Part shown: piece after piece, positions 46,413 through 54,619 of the stretch
Layout: each line of letters opens with the position of its first letter
Numbering within the stretch: position 1 is the first letter of the stretch
Assembly: GCF_019973775.1 (NCBI RefSeq)
Contig: NZ_AP025033.1
Location: forward strand, 67,778-131,777
Reading direction: 5' to 3'
Length of the DNA: 64,000 nucleotides
From: Aureimonas sp. SA4125
GTDB taxonomy: Bacteria; Pseudomonadota; Alphaproteobacteria; Rhizobiales; Rhizobiaceae
Position numbers and translations under genes: made by a program
Notes under the pieces: model-generated
What the model saw: only the letters and a program-made list of their open reading frames with translations
Told to the model about the DNA's origin: nothing
The model's database searches: none

Positions 46413-47327
46413 TTATATGCCGATCCCAAGCTGAGCCGCTACGCCGTCGGCAGCGTCTGCTAGCATGAGATAGTGCCGCGCTCGGCCACTGCCTTCGCGC
46501 CAGTAGAACCCGACGTCGCGGCGCTCGCTCCAGTCCCCGAACTCTAGCAGCTTCACGTCGTCGCTCTGCCGGAACTCGGCCCGCGCGTAGAGTTCGGGAA
46601 ACAGCGACAGCCCCATGCCGATCGACACCATCTGCCGGATCGCGTCCAGACTAGTCCCCTCGAAGTTCTCGACGATGTGAGCGCCCGAAGCCTGCGCGAG
46701 ATGGCGGACATTTTCCAGCAGCCGATGGCCGCGGCCGAGAGCGAGGAGCTTTTCGCCGCGAAGGTCTGCGAGGCGAACGGATTCGCCAGTCGCCAGTATG
46801 TGGTCGGTCGGTACCCCGAGATAGATGGCTTCCCGTCCGACCCTGCGGAACGAAAGACCAGCTCGTTCGGGCGTCGGTCCGAGGCCGCAGTCGAGCGATC
46901 CCTCCAAAACTGCCTCCTCCAAGGCCGCGGGACTGTCTTCCCGGACGTAGACCTGGAGTGTCGGGTAACGCTCGTGGAGACCTCGCAGGAGACGCGGGAG
47001 GAAGTAGGGACCGAGCGTCGCCGGCGTGCCGAGGCGGATCATGCCCCCCAGCGCCGCAGCCTGGGAGGAGAGATCATCGAGGAGATCGTTCAGCGAGGTC
47101 ATAAGAAGCCTCGCCCCTCTCGCCAGCTTCTCTCCGGAAGGCGTCGGCACGACTTGCGATGACGTCCGCTCGAAGAGCGGCATGCCCAGACCCTGCTCGA
47201 CCAGGGAGACCTGCACCGACAGCGTCGGCTGGGATACGTGGCACTGGCGCGCCGCTTGCCCGAAGTGCCGAAGGTCGTGAACGGCGACGACATATTCGAG
47301 TTGCCGGAGAGTCGGGCGGAAAACCAT
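46413..47327 (-). CDS. LysR-family regulator, OxyR-like without redox Cys
   Basis: A 304-aa protein. The N-terminal winged HTH (LRQLEYVVAVHDLRHFGQAARQCHVSQPTLSVQV) and effector domain look most like OxyR-type LysR proteins. The OxyR segment that normally carries the peroxide-sensing Cys in GHCL reads GHRL, so redox sensing by that route is not expected. It is divergent from terC across 245 bp, the normal layout for a LysR regulator and its target, so it probably controls terC and the SbtA gene. Confidence 0.9.
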   Translation of the reverse strand: MVFRPTLRQLEYVVAVHDLRHFGQAARQCHVSQPTLSVQVSLVEQGLGMPLFERTSSQVVPTPSGEKLARGARLLMTSLNDLLDDLSSQAAALGGMIRLGTPATLGPYFLPRLLRGLHERYPTLQVYVREDSPAALEEAVLEGSLDCGLGPTPERAGLSFRRVGREAIYLGVPTDHILATGESVRLADLRGEKLLALGRGHRLLENVRHLAQASGAHIVENFEGTSLDAIRQMVSIGMGLSLFPELYARAEFRQSDDVKLLEFGDWSERRDVGFYWREGSGRARHYLMLADAADGVAAQLGIGI

Positions 47328-47572
47328 GTCCGATAGCTAACGACTATCGAAGCGATTTCAACAATCAATTGGAGCTATCGCTCACGCCATGCGATCTCAT
47401 GAATGGGCGACAGGGACCGCAGCCGAAGCTCTACTGCCAAGGGCCCTCTGCTTTGATTCAAAGTACTTCCCGTCAATCAGCCTGAAGTCCGGGCCCCTCT
47501 GGTGAGAGACGCCGGTCCTCTCACGATGTCGGACGCGATCCCCACTCGCGTGCCGGCAGGAGTGAATGTTGC

Positions 47573-48556
47573 ATGGATATTTCCTTTCTCATGATCGACT
47601 GGTTGGGAAAGCCGCTTTGGATGTGGCTGTCCTTCCTCACCATCGTCGTCATCCTTCTCGTTTTCGACCTCGGCGTTCTCCATCGCGACAATCACGAGAT
47701 CGGGGTCAGGGAAAGCCTTCTCCTCTCAGCCATGTATATCAGCTTGGGTCTCGCTTTCGGGGGCTGGGTCTGGTGGCAGCTCGGCTCCGAGCCGGGGCTG
47801 AACTACTTCACAGGGTTCGTGGTGGAGAAGACGCTGGCGCTCGACAACGTCTTCGTCATCGCGCTGATATTTTCGTTCTTTGCCGTTCCCCGGATCTATC
47901 AGCATCGGGTGCTGTTTTGGGGGATCATCGGCGTCATCGTGTTGCGCGCCATCATGATTGGCCTCGGTGCGACGCTGGTCTCCGAGTTCTCCTGGGTCCT
48001 CTACATCTTTGCCGCCTTCCTGATCGTCACCGGCATCAAGATGCTCCTGATCGGCGACAAGGAACCCGAGATCGGCAACAACCCGCTGATCCGTTTCCTG
48101 CGCCGCCGCTTCAACGTCACTGACGAGCATCACGGCCAAGACTTCTTCGTGAAGAAGCCTGATCCCCGTACCGGAAAGGCGGTCTGGTTCATGACGCCGC
48201 TCTTCATGGCGTTGGTGATGGTCGAGATCGCGGACGTGATCTTTGCCGTCGACTCGGTCCCCGCCATCTTCGCGATCACCACGGACCCCTTCATCGTCTA
48301 CACGTCCAACATCTTCGCCATTCTCGGCCTGCGCGCTCTCTTTTTCGCGCTCGCCGCCATGATCCATCGGTTCCGGTATCTGAAGCCCGCATTGGCGATC
48401 GTCCTTGTCTTCATCGGCTCGAAGATCTTCGTTGCGGACCTGATGGGCCTTGAGAAGTTTCCGGCAGGCGTGTCGCTGACGGTGACGATCGGCATCATCG
48501 CAGCGGGCATCGGCTACTCGCTGTGGCGGACCAGAAAGTCGGAGCTCGCAGCGTGA
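47573..48556 (+). CDS. TerC/Alx-family integral membrane protein
   Basis: A 327-aa protein with about nine hydrophobic helices. Family motifs are EKTLALDNVFVIALIFSFF and IADVIFAVDSVPAIFAIT, with the conserved acidic residues in the membrane. TerC/Alx proteins are linked to tellurite resistance and to manganese efflux. Its TGA overlaps the GTG of the next gene, so the two are co-translated. I found no clear yybP-ykoY manganese riboswitch in the 5' region. Confidence 0.93.
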   Translation: MDISFLMIDWLGKPLWMWLSFLTIVVILLVFDLGVLHRDNHEIGVRESLLLSAMYISLGLAFGGWVWWQLGSEPGLNYFTGFVVEKTLALDNVFVIALIFSFFAVPRIYQHRVLFWGIIGVIVLRAIMIGLGATLVSEFSWVLYIFAAFLIVTGIKMLLIGDKEPEIGNNPLIRFLRRRFNVTDEHHGQDFFVKKPDPRTGKAVWFMTPLFMALVMVEIADVIFAVDSVPAIFAITTDPFIVYTSNIFAILGLRALFFALAAMIHRFRYLKPALAIVLVFIGSKIFVADLMGLEKFPAGVSLTVTIGIIAAGIGYSLWRTRKSELAA

Positions 48557-49518
48557 CGGCAACGCTGCTGTCGCCGATGGTCCTCTTTTTCGCGCTGGGG
48601 GTCCTTGCGGCCCTCGCGCGGTCGGACCTCAGCATTCCCGAGGCGGTCGGCAAGGCGATCGCGATCTATCTGATGATCGCGATCGGCCTCAAGGGAGGGG
48701 TCGCCGTCGCGGCCGAGGGCGTCGGAAGCGATCTTGCGATCGCCGCCGCCCTAGGCCTGGTGCTCTCGGCTGCCTTGCCGCTGCCCGCCTACTGGCTCGG
48801 GCGGAAGTTCGCCGGGCAGTCCGCCACCGACGCTGCATCGATCGCCGCCCATTACGGCTCCGTCAGCGTCGTGACCTTCGTGGCAGGAGCCGAGGCGCTC
48901 AGCCTCGCGGGCCTCCAGGCATCCGGATACATGGTTGCCGTCCTCGCCCTGATGGAGACGCCCGCGATCATCGTCGGACTCCTGCTGGCCCGTCGCGCTG
49001 CCGGCACGGTGGAGTTGGGCAAGGGCGGCCTCCTTCACGAGGCCCTGTTCAATGGTTCCGTCGTGCTTCTGGTCGGGAGCTTCCTCATCGGCATGACGAT
49101 CGGAAAAGATGGCTTCGTTCAGATCGCCCCCGTGTTCGAGGCCGCCTTTCGGGGCATCCTCTGCCTCTTCCTACTCGACATGGGCCTGGTCGCCGCGCGT
49201 CGATTGCGGGACACGCGCTCGCTCAGCCTGCGGCTTCTGACAATGGCGATAGCACTGCCCCTTCTGAACGGCGTCGCGGGCGTCTTCCTCGCGTCGATGG
49301 TCGGGCTGGAGCCGTCAAACGCTGCGGCGATGGGCATCCTTGCCGCCAGCGCCTCCTACATCGCAGTGCCGGCCGCCATGCGTATCGCCCTGCCACAGGC
49401 CAATGCCGGGACATCGCTCGCCATGTCGCTCGGCGTCACCTTCCCGTTCAACGTGACGCTGGGGATCCCTCTGTACATCCTGCTTGCCGTTGAGATAGCG
49501 GAAACTTGGAAGCCATAG
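48553..49518 (+). CDS. SbtA-family sodium-dependent bicarbonate permease
   Basis: About 321 aa from a GTG that overlaps the terC stop (GTGA). It has ten or so membrane helices. Recognisable SbtA-family stretches are IGLKGGVAVA, IAAHYGSVSVVTF, LMETPAIIVGLLLA, GILAASASYIAVPAAMRIALP and SLGVTFPFNVTLGIP. It should import bicarbonate with sodium. No SbtB partner is visible. Coupling to terC and the LysR gene suggests a pH or ion-stress unit. Confidence 0.9.
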   Translation: MTATLLSPMVLFFALGVLAALARSDLSIPEAVGKAIAIYLMIAIGLKGGVAVAAEGVGSDLAIAAALGLVLSAALPLPAYWLGRKFAGQSATDAASIAAHYGSVSVVTFVAGAEALSLAGLQASGYMVAVLALMETPAIIVGLLLARRAAGTVELGKGGLLHEALFNGSVVLLVGSFLIGMTIGKDGFVQIAPVFEAAFRGILCLFLLDMGLVAARRLRDTRSLSLRLLTMAIALPLLNGVAGVFLASMVGLEPSNAAAMGILAASASYIAVPAAMRIALPQANAGTSLAMSLGVTFPFNVTLGIPLYILLAVEIAETWKP

Positions 49519-49629
49519 GGAGGCGATGCTCCTTACGGAACTTCGTCGGCAGGTATTCCTTTGTGCTGGAGTCGCCAGGAACTGCCCGCTGCTGCTGACA
49601 TGGTGCTCGGCGTTCTGCCCCACCGTTGA

Positions 49630-50682
49630 TTACTGACCTCGGATCGCATTCAGGACGCGCTTCGTCTCTACAAGCAGAAGCAGTTCGTCGTCCCTCGTGA
49701 TGAGACGGGCGTGCATGGTCGTAATGCGGATAGGGAACAGGCGCTGGAAGGATTCCCGCACATCCTCTGCGCGTCCGAACACCGGCTTGAACACCGCGTT
49801 CCAATTGTCCTGACGTTCGATGATCGCCCGATAGTCGGTGAAATCCGCATAGTCAATTAGCGGTTGCTCAGTATATCCGGCCTTCACTGCTTTATCTCGC
49901 TTGTCGATCCAAGCGTCGAGCATTTTGGCGGGCAGCTGCCGCTTCATCCAATCGTCGCCGAAAGCAGCCTGCATCACACGCTCGATGAAGCGACGGAGCG
50001 CGACTTCGAAGCGTTGCAGTCGATCGAACCCCTCCTTGGCACGGACGAAGCCATCCTCCTGCTCGTTGGGGCCCTCGGTCGCCACTGGTTCCCGCAGACT
50101 AGCGATCCTCAGGCTTTCGTCGAAAGCCATAGGCGTAAAATCGGTAAGGTCGGGATCGAAGCCCCGCTCCACATAGAAACCGGAACGCAGCACGGGGTCG
50201 ATCAACTGCTCGGGTGTCGGCGTCAGCAGGTCGCGCCAATCGCCGAGCCCAGGCCGTAGCGCTGAGGCGAAAAGATGATCGAACGCGGGGCGACTCTCGA
50301 TACCGCGGCCCATCGCTACGATCTCGGAGAACGCCTTGGCCGACACCAGGCTTTCCTCGATTTGAAGCCAGGGTGACCGCATGGACGCCATAGCCGCTTG
50401 CAGTCGATCATCAGTCCCGAGCACAGCGCGCGCGAGGCTGGCCAGCTCCATAGCTTCGTGGGCGATCCGGCCGAGCTCCATAGTCTCTGGAAGCCTAAAC
50501 CGGCGTTCATAGGCCTGCTGCGCTTCCATAGTTGCGCTTATTGATTTACGGATATCCGAGTTAGGATCGAACAAGCCCAAGCGTCTTGCCTGCTCGACCG
50601 GCCCTTCAAGCAGCTGGCGCTGTCGCTCGAAATCTTGGGTGATATTGGTGACGCCGCCGAAATCTGCGAAAGCGGCAATCAT
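49630..50682 (-). CDS. Swt1-like HEPN-domain protein
   Basis: A 350-aa protein. The N-terminal two thirds are helical and unassigned. The last 140 residues (FEVALRRFIERVMQAAFGDDW..., PLIDYADFTDYRAIIERQDNW) resemble Swt1-type HEPN domains, ending with RITTMH, which fits the Rx4-6H ribonuclease motif. HEPN proteins of this kind act in phage defence and RNA decay. It is on the same strand as DUF3223, the subtilase and the ATPase upstream. The ATG at 50682 may not be the true start: see the overlapping frame at 50606-50854. Confidence 0.7.
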   Translation of the reverse strand: MIAAFADFGGVTNITQDFERQRQLLEGPVEQARRLGLFDPNSDIRKSISATMEAQQAYERRFRLPETMELGRIAHEAMELASLARAVLGTDDRLQAAMASMRSPWLQIEESLVSAKAFSEIVAMGRGIESRPAFDHLFASALRPGLGDWRDLLTPTPEQLIDPVLRSGFYVERGFDPDLTDFTPMAFDESLRIASLREPVATEGPNEQEDGFVRAKEGFDRLQRFEVALRRFIERVMQAAFGDDWMKRQLPAKMLDAWIDKRDKAVKAGYTEQPLIDYADFTDYRAIIERQDNWNAVFKPVFGRAEDVRESFQRLFPIRITTMHARLITRDDELLLLVETKRVLNAIRGQ

Positions 50683-50854
50683 TTTGCGGTGTTTCTTTTT
50701 CCTGTCGGATAAAATCCATTGCTGCCGGACCTATTCCTGGCCCTTCGTAGGCAACTTGCAGCGGATCGATATGTCGCCGCAGGTCGCCCAAAGGGTCCAT
50801 CATTCGCCTCAGCGTCTCTTGTTGCTCCCAAAGACGGCGGAAATCATAGGACAT
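50606..50854 (-). CDS. Short ORF or frameshifted N-terminus of the HEPN gene
   Basis: The ATG at 50854 (MSYDFRRLWEQQETLRRM) opens 82 codons that overlap the start of the HEPN gene by 77 bases in another frame. The first 55 residues look like real coding sequence (PLGDLRRHIDPLQVAYEGPG), while the end turns into low-complexity RRFRRRH. An A-rich run (AGGAAAAAGAAA) near 50690-50702 could be the site of a 1-nt change or a slip, joining the two into one protein of about 400 aa. Confidence 0.45.
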   Translation of the reverse strand: MSYDFRRLWEQQETLRRMMDPLGDLRRHIDPLQVAYEGPGIGPAAMDFIRQEKETPQNDCRFRRFRRRHQYHPRFRATAPAA

Positions 50855-51193
50855 TGCAGACTCGCTTGCTGATTGCGCGCCCAACGAACCTCACGCTGCA
50901 ATCGCTCTCAGCGCCTTCTTAAACGAGAATTTACCAGTCGTCCCATCTTGGAAAGTGACGCCATAGCATCGCGTGGTGTAGCCTGGACCGCGATCATGTG
51001 TGGGATAGAAGGACGCCGGAGGCGATAGTAATTCCCAGCCGGTCCTAGCGCAGTAGTCCTCGTAAATGGCGCTGATGTCGGCCAGCTCGTCCCCGGCAAA
51101 TGCCTGCTTCAGCTCTTGGCCATTTAAGATGTCAAATCGCGTCCAACCGTGACCCCTTTTCGCGTCCAATATTGACCCCTGCGCTGACGTTGT

Positions 51194-51241
51194 CGCCGAC
51201 ATGCAAAAGGGGCCCGATCGGGCCCCTTTTGCATGTCGGCG
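51194..51241. terminator. 48-bp perfect palindrome after istB
   Basis: A perfect, loop-free palindrome (left arm CGCCGACATGC AAAAGGGGCCCG, centre GATC) lies 29 bases after the istB stop. It could act as a transcription terminator for the IS21 operon or form a cruciform, and would shield the element from outside transcription. Confidence 0.6.
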
Positions 51242-51270
51242 TTCGGGATGATGGATTCCGTGTTTGAGGA

Positions 51271-52002
51271 TTAGCTTCGGTTTTTGAAGCGCCAGCTCGT
51301 GTTGCCGGTTTCGATGATGTCGCAGTGGTGAGTGAGGCGGTCGAGCATCGCCGTGGTCATCTTGGCATCGCCGAAGATCTGCGGCCAATCGGCGAAGGCG
51401 AGATTCGTCGTGATCAGCAGTGAGGTATGCTCGTACAGCTTGCTGATGAGATGGAAGAGCAGTTGCCCGCCGGCCTGGCTGAACGGCAGGTAGCCAAGTT
51501 CGTCGATCACGACGAGATCGTATCGCAACAGGTTCTCAGCCAGGCGGCCTCCCTTGCCGGCAGCCTTTTCCTGCTCGAGTTGGTTGACCAGGTCCACGAG
51601 ATTGTAGAACCGCCCTCGGGCATGAGAGCGGACCACTGCGGCCGAAGTGGCGATGACCAGATGAGTCTTTCCGGTGCCGGTCCCGCCGATGAATATGGCG
51701 TTGCGCTTGGCCTCGAGGAACGCGCCGGTGGCGATCTCGCGCACCTTGGCCTCGTCGATCGTCGTGTCGGCAAAGCGGAAGGCGTCCAGATCCTTCAGCA
51801 CCGGGAACTTGGCACTGGCGACACGGTAGACGATGGAGCGGGCCTGACGATGGTTGTGCTCGGCCCGCAAGAGACTGGCGAGCAATGGGTAGAGTTCGTC
51901 GCGGCGTTGCAGGCCCTTGCCGGTGATCTCGTCGAAGCTGGCGCGCATGCCCTGGAGCTTCAGATCTTCCATCATGGCCAGAAGGTCGTGGCGCTCCATC
52001 AC
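51271..52002 (-). CDS. istB: IS21 helper ATPase IstB
   Basis: A 243-aa AAA+ protein. Walker A is [10 protein letters not shown], Walker [11 protein letters not shown], sensor region [15 protein letters not shown]. IstB assembles on DNA and directs IstA to the target. The GTG/ATG start overlaps the istA stop. Confidence 0.95.
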   Translation of the reverse strand: MMERHDLLAMMEDLKLQGMRASFDEITGKGLQRRDELYPLLASLLRAEHNHRQARSIVYRVASAKFPVLKDLDAFRFADTTIDEAKVREIATGAFLEAKRNAIFIGGTGTGKTHLVIATSAAVVRSHARGRFYNLVDLVNQLEQEKAAGKGGRLAENLLRYDLVVIDELGYLPFSQAGGQLLFHLISKLYEHTSLLITTNLAFADWPQIFGDAKMTTAMLDRLTHHCDIIETGNTSWRFKNRS

Positions 52003-53498
52003 GCCACCTTCCGGATGCTGTCGTAGCGGGCGCAGTCGGCCAACGGCGGGGCCTTCAAGGCCAGCATCGCGGGAATCTCGATGCTGGACACCGGCGGCGG
52101 CTGAAGCTGCCGGGCGAGGATCGTCAAGATCACGTCGCCATGGCAGATCCCGGCCTCTACAGCCTCGGTGCAGGCGGCCTCGACGGCATCAAGCCCATGA
52201 TCGAGGACGGCGCCGAGCACTTTGACGAACTGGCGGTCGCCGTCGTCGTGCCGCTTCAGATCGGCACGGACCTGCGCCAGAGCGGGCGGCAGGTCCCAGT
52301 CCTTGAACGGCGCTCCGTTGCGCAGCGCCCCCGGCTTCTTCAAAAGCACCGGCAGATAATGCCAGGGATCGTAGATGACCTGGTCGCGACGGAATTGCCG
52401 CGGATGATCGGCGACGATCTCGCTCTCGAACAGAACGACGACCCGCTCGGCATAGGTTCGCACCAGGACCGTCTGGCCGGCGGCCCGGGCGTCGACGCTG
52501 TAGCGGTTGTAGTCGGCCATGACGAGGCAGGTCGTGCTGGCCCGGACCGCCTTCTCGACGAACCCTTCGAACGGCGAGCGAAGCTCCATCAGCGCCAGCT
52601 TCTCCTCCTGGAAGACCTCCCAGACGGTCCGATCCTTGAACTCGGGATGACGGGTGCGCTTGGCATAGGCGATGCACTGGTCTTCAAGCCAAGCGTTCAG
52701 CTCCTCGAGGCTTGCTACCTTGGGCTTGGGCCGGAATATCTGGTCGCGCAGGTTGCCGACCTGGTTCTCCACCTGGCCTTTCTCCCACCCTGCCGCGGGC
52801 GTGCAGGCCACCGGCTCGATCAGGTGGTGCGAGCACATCTGCAAGAAACGGCGGTTGTACTGACGGGCCTTGCCCACGAAGATCGTCTCTACGGCCGTCT
52901 TCATGTTGTCGTAGATTCCGCGACGACAAACTCCGCCGTAGAAGGCGAACGCCTTGTCATGGGCGTCGAAGACCAGTTCCTGCGTCTCCCGGAAATAGGC
53001 GCGGACGAACGGCATCCGGCTGTGCGACAGGCGCATGTGAGCGGCCTTCACCATCAGCGGCAGTCCCTGGAGCGTGATCGTCTCGTGGCTCCAGTCGAAC
53101 TGGTAGGCCTCGCCAGGTGCGAAGCTCATCGGCACGTACGCCTTTGCTGGAAGACGAGAGCGCTCCTGACGCCATGTCCGGGCAAACCGATGAACGCTGT
53201 CGTGGGCCCCGTCATAGCCGCGACCGCGCAGCTCCTCGAAAAGACGCTGCGTCGAGCGGCGCTCCCGACAGGGCAGCGCGGCTTCCGCTTCCAGGATGGC
53301 CGTCAGGTCCTCGACATAAGCCCCAAGCTTCGGCGCCGGCTGAACCTCGCGCTCGTATCGGAACTCAGTGTCGTCGCCGCGAACAACTTTGCGGACCGTC
53401 GTCCGCGACACTGAAAACTCCCGGGCGATCGTCTTGATCCCCCGCCCTTGGTCGTGAAACGCACGCCGTATCTGTCCAATCAAATCCACGCCAATCAT
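51999..53498 (-). CDS. istA: IS21 transposase IstA
   Basis: A 499-aa protein. The N-terminal HTH ([20 protein letters not shown]) is followed by the DDE core: [13 protein letters not shown] (Asp), [12 protein letters not shown] (Asp) and [14 protein letters not shown] (Glu). The frame is intact. The IS5 insertion is upstream of its start and probably separates it from part of its promoter region. Confidence 0.95.
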   Translation of the reverse strand: MIGVDLIGQIRRAFHDQGRGIKTIAREFSVSRTTVRKVVRGDDTEFRYEREVQPAPKLGAYVEDLTAILEAEAALPCRERRSTQRLFEELRGRGYDGAHDSVHRFARTWRQERSRLPAKAYVPMSFAPGEAYQFDWSHETITLQGLPLMVKAAHMRLSHSRMPFVRAYFRETQELVFDAHDKAFAFYGGVCRRGIYDNMKTAVETIFVGKARQYNRRFLQMCSHHLIEPVACTPAAGWEKGQVENQVGNLRDQIFRPKPKVASLEELNAWLEDQCIAYAKRTRHPEFKDRTVWEVFQEEKLALMELRSPFEGFVEKAVRASTTCLVMADYNRYSVDARAAGQTVLVRTYAERVVVLFESEIVADHPRQFRRDQVIYDPWHYLPVLLKKPGALRNGAPFKDWDLPPALAQVRADLKRHDDGDRQFVKVLGAVLDHGLDAVEAACTEAVEAGICHGDVILTILARQLQPPPVSSIEIPAMLALKAPPLADCARYDSIRKVA

Positions 53499-53548
53499 TC
53501 CCCAGCATCGCCCTCCACGGCCCGAAAGGCCGGAAAAGCGGAAACCTA

Positions 53549-54402
53549 GGCGGTGTGGACAAAGGGGATTCCCAAATCACCTGCTGACTGATTCAAGGCT
53601 GCTCTTTGCGGAGGGCGGTGTTGGTTCGAGGTTTGATGTCGGATGCGGAATGGGCCTTCTTCGAGCCGTTCGTGGTCGAGAAGGGTCCGAGGCGAGGTAG
53701 ACGGCCTCGCGATCATCGGTTGGTGCTCGACGGGGTCTTCTGGATCGCCCGAACGGGGACGGCGTGGCGTGATCTACACAGCGATTTCGGAGCCTGGAAC
53801 TCCGTCTATCGCCAGTTCCGGCGCTGGACGCAGGCGGGGCTCTGGGACGTGATACTGGAGGCGCTGAATGAGATCGGCACGGGTCATGACAGCGTTCAAA
53901 TGATCGATTCTACCATTATCCGCGCCCATCAGCACGCCGCCGGCGCGCTAAAAAAAGGGATCAGGACCAAAGTCTTGGCCGCTCTCGTGGTGGCTTCTCG
54001 ACCAAGATCCATCTCCGCAGCAATGCTCGAGGCCTCCCTGTCGCTATCACGCTGAGCGGCGGTCAGGTCTCCGATATGAAAGGCTATGCGCCGGTCATGG
54101 ACCAGCCCGGTCCCAAGCCCTGTGTCCTGCTCGCCGACAAGGGATACGACGCCGACTTCATCCTTGCCGACCTCAAGGCCAGAGGCGTTGCCGCGGTCAT
54201 CCCCGCAAAGCGAAACCGCAAGGTCCAACCCGTCATTGACGGATACATTTACGGCCTGAGAAACCTCGTCGAGCGCTGCTTCTCAAAGCTGAAACACAGT
54301 CGGCGGCTGGCCACGCGATACGACAAGACCGCAGACAGCTTTCTCGGCTTCGTTCTCGTGGCATCCATCCGATTGTGGATCAGACACTTTGTCCACACTG
54401 CC
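53549..54402 (+). mobile_element. IS5-family (IS427 group) element inside IS21
   Basis: The inverted repeats GGC[G/A]GTGTGGACAAAG lie at both ends, with a TA duplication (53547-53548, 54403-54404). Its 854 bp contain one transposase in two frames. Confidence 0.88.
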
Positions 54403-54405
54403 TAA
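53606..54405 (+). CDS. IS5-family transposase, made by -1 frameshift
   Basis: The 5' frame ends after AAGALKKG...; the 3' frame carries the rest (GYDADFILADLKARGVAAVIP, RNLVERCFSKLKHSRRLATRYDK). A CTAAAAAAAGGG run at 53949-53960 allows a -1 slip to KKRDQDQSLGRSRGGFSTKIH, the usual IS427-group arrangement. DDE residues: SVQMIDSTIIRAHQ (Asp), VLLADKGYDAD (Asp), the Glu of LVERCF. The TAA stop is formed by the flanking TA target duplication plus the next A. Confidence 0.88.
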
Positions 54406-54619
54406 AACATCGCAGCAGGGGGTCAGTTTTGGACGCGAAATACCCCGCTCAGGGGGTCAGATTTGCATGCGATTTTACAATTTAAGATGAGCATAAAATG
54501 CTCTTTGGCGGCTGTGAGGGTCCCGAAAACTCGTCCGGTTTTGAGTGACACTGATCTCGCCATGACAAATCTCCGTAAGGTCTCGCTATCCGGCGAGCGG
54601 CGGCATCCACCAACCAGAA

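Larger units (their letters stand above)
51130..54479 (-). mobile_element. IS21-family element carrying a nested IS5
   Basis: The ends begin TGT (TGTCAAATCGCGTCC and TGTAAAATCGCATGC) with several internal GACCCC and TTGGACGCGAA repeats typical of IS21 terminal arrays. The 8-bp duplication ATTTAAGA lies at 51122-51129 and 54480-54487. It holds istA and istB; an IS5 element sits between the istA start and the right end. Confidence 0.92.
50891..54563 (-). pseudogene. DUF3223 protein split by IS21
   Basis: The start half (MARSVSLKTGRVFGTLTAAK to FMLILN, 54563-54480) and the end half (GQELKQAFAGDELADI to FSFKKALRAIAA, 51121-50891) join across the ATTTAAGA duplication to a single 105-codon frame. 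The pattern (FxxML near the start, ...RCYGVTFQDGTTGKFSFKKAL) fits DUF3223. GGAG lies upstream of the ATG. Its place between subtilase and HEPN genes on the same strand suggests one transcription unit before the insertion. Confidence 0.75.

Noticed and set aside
44479..46434. Joining the flanks of the IS66-family element at 44509 gives an 87-codon open frame (starts MIDTAIDRRF).
   Set aside because: Its 3' end overlaps the LysR gene on the other strand, it has no clear ribosome site and no recognisable pattern; probably chance.
47328..47572. Possible yybP-ykoY manganese riboswitch before terC.
   Set aside because: The conserved motifs of that riboswitch could not be found; only ordinary GC-rich stems are seen.
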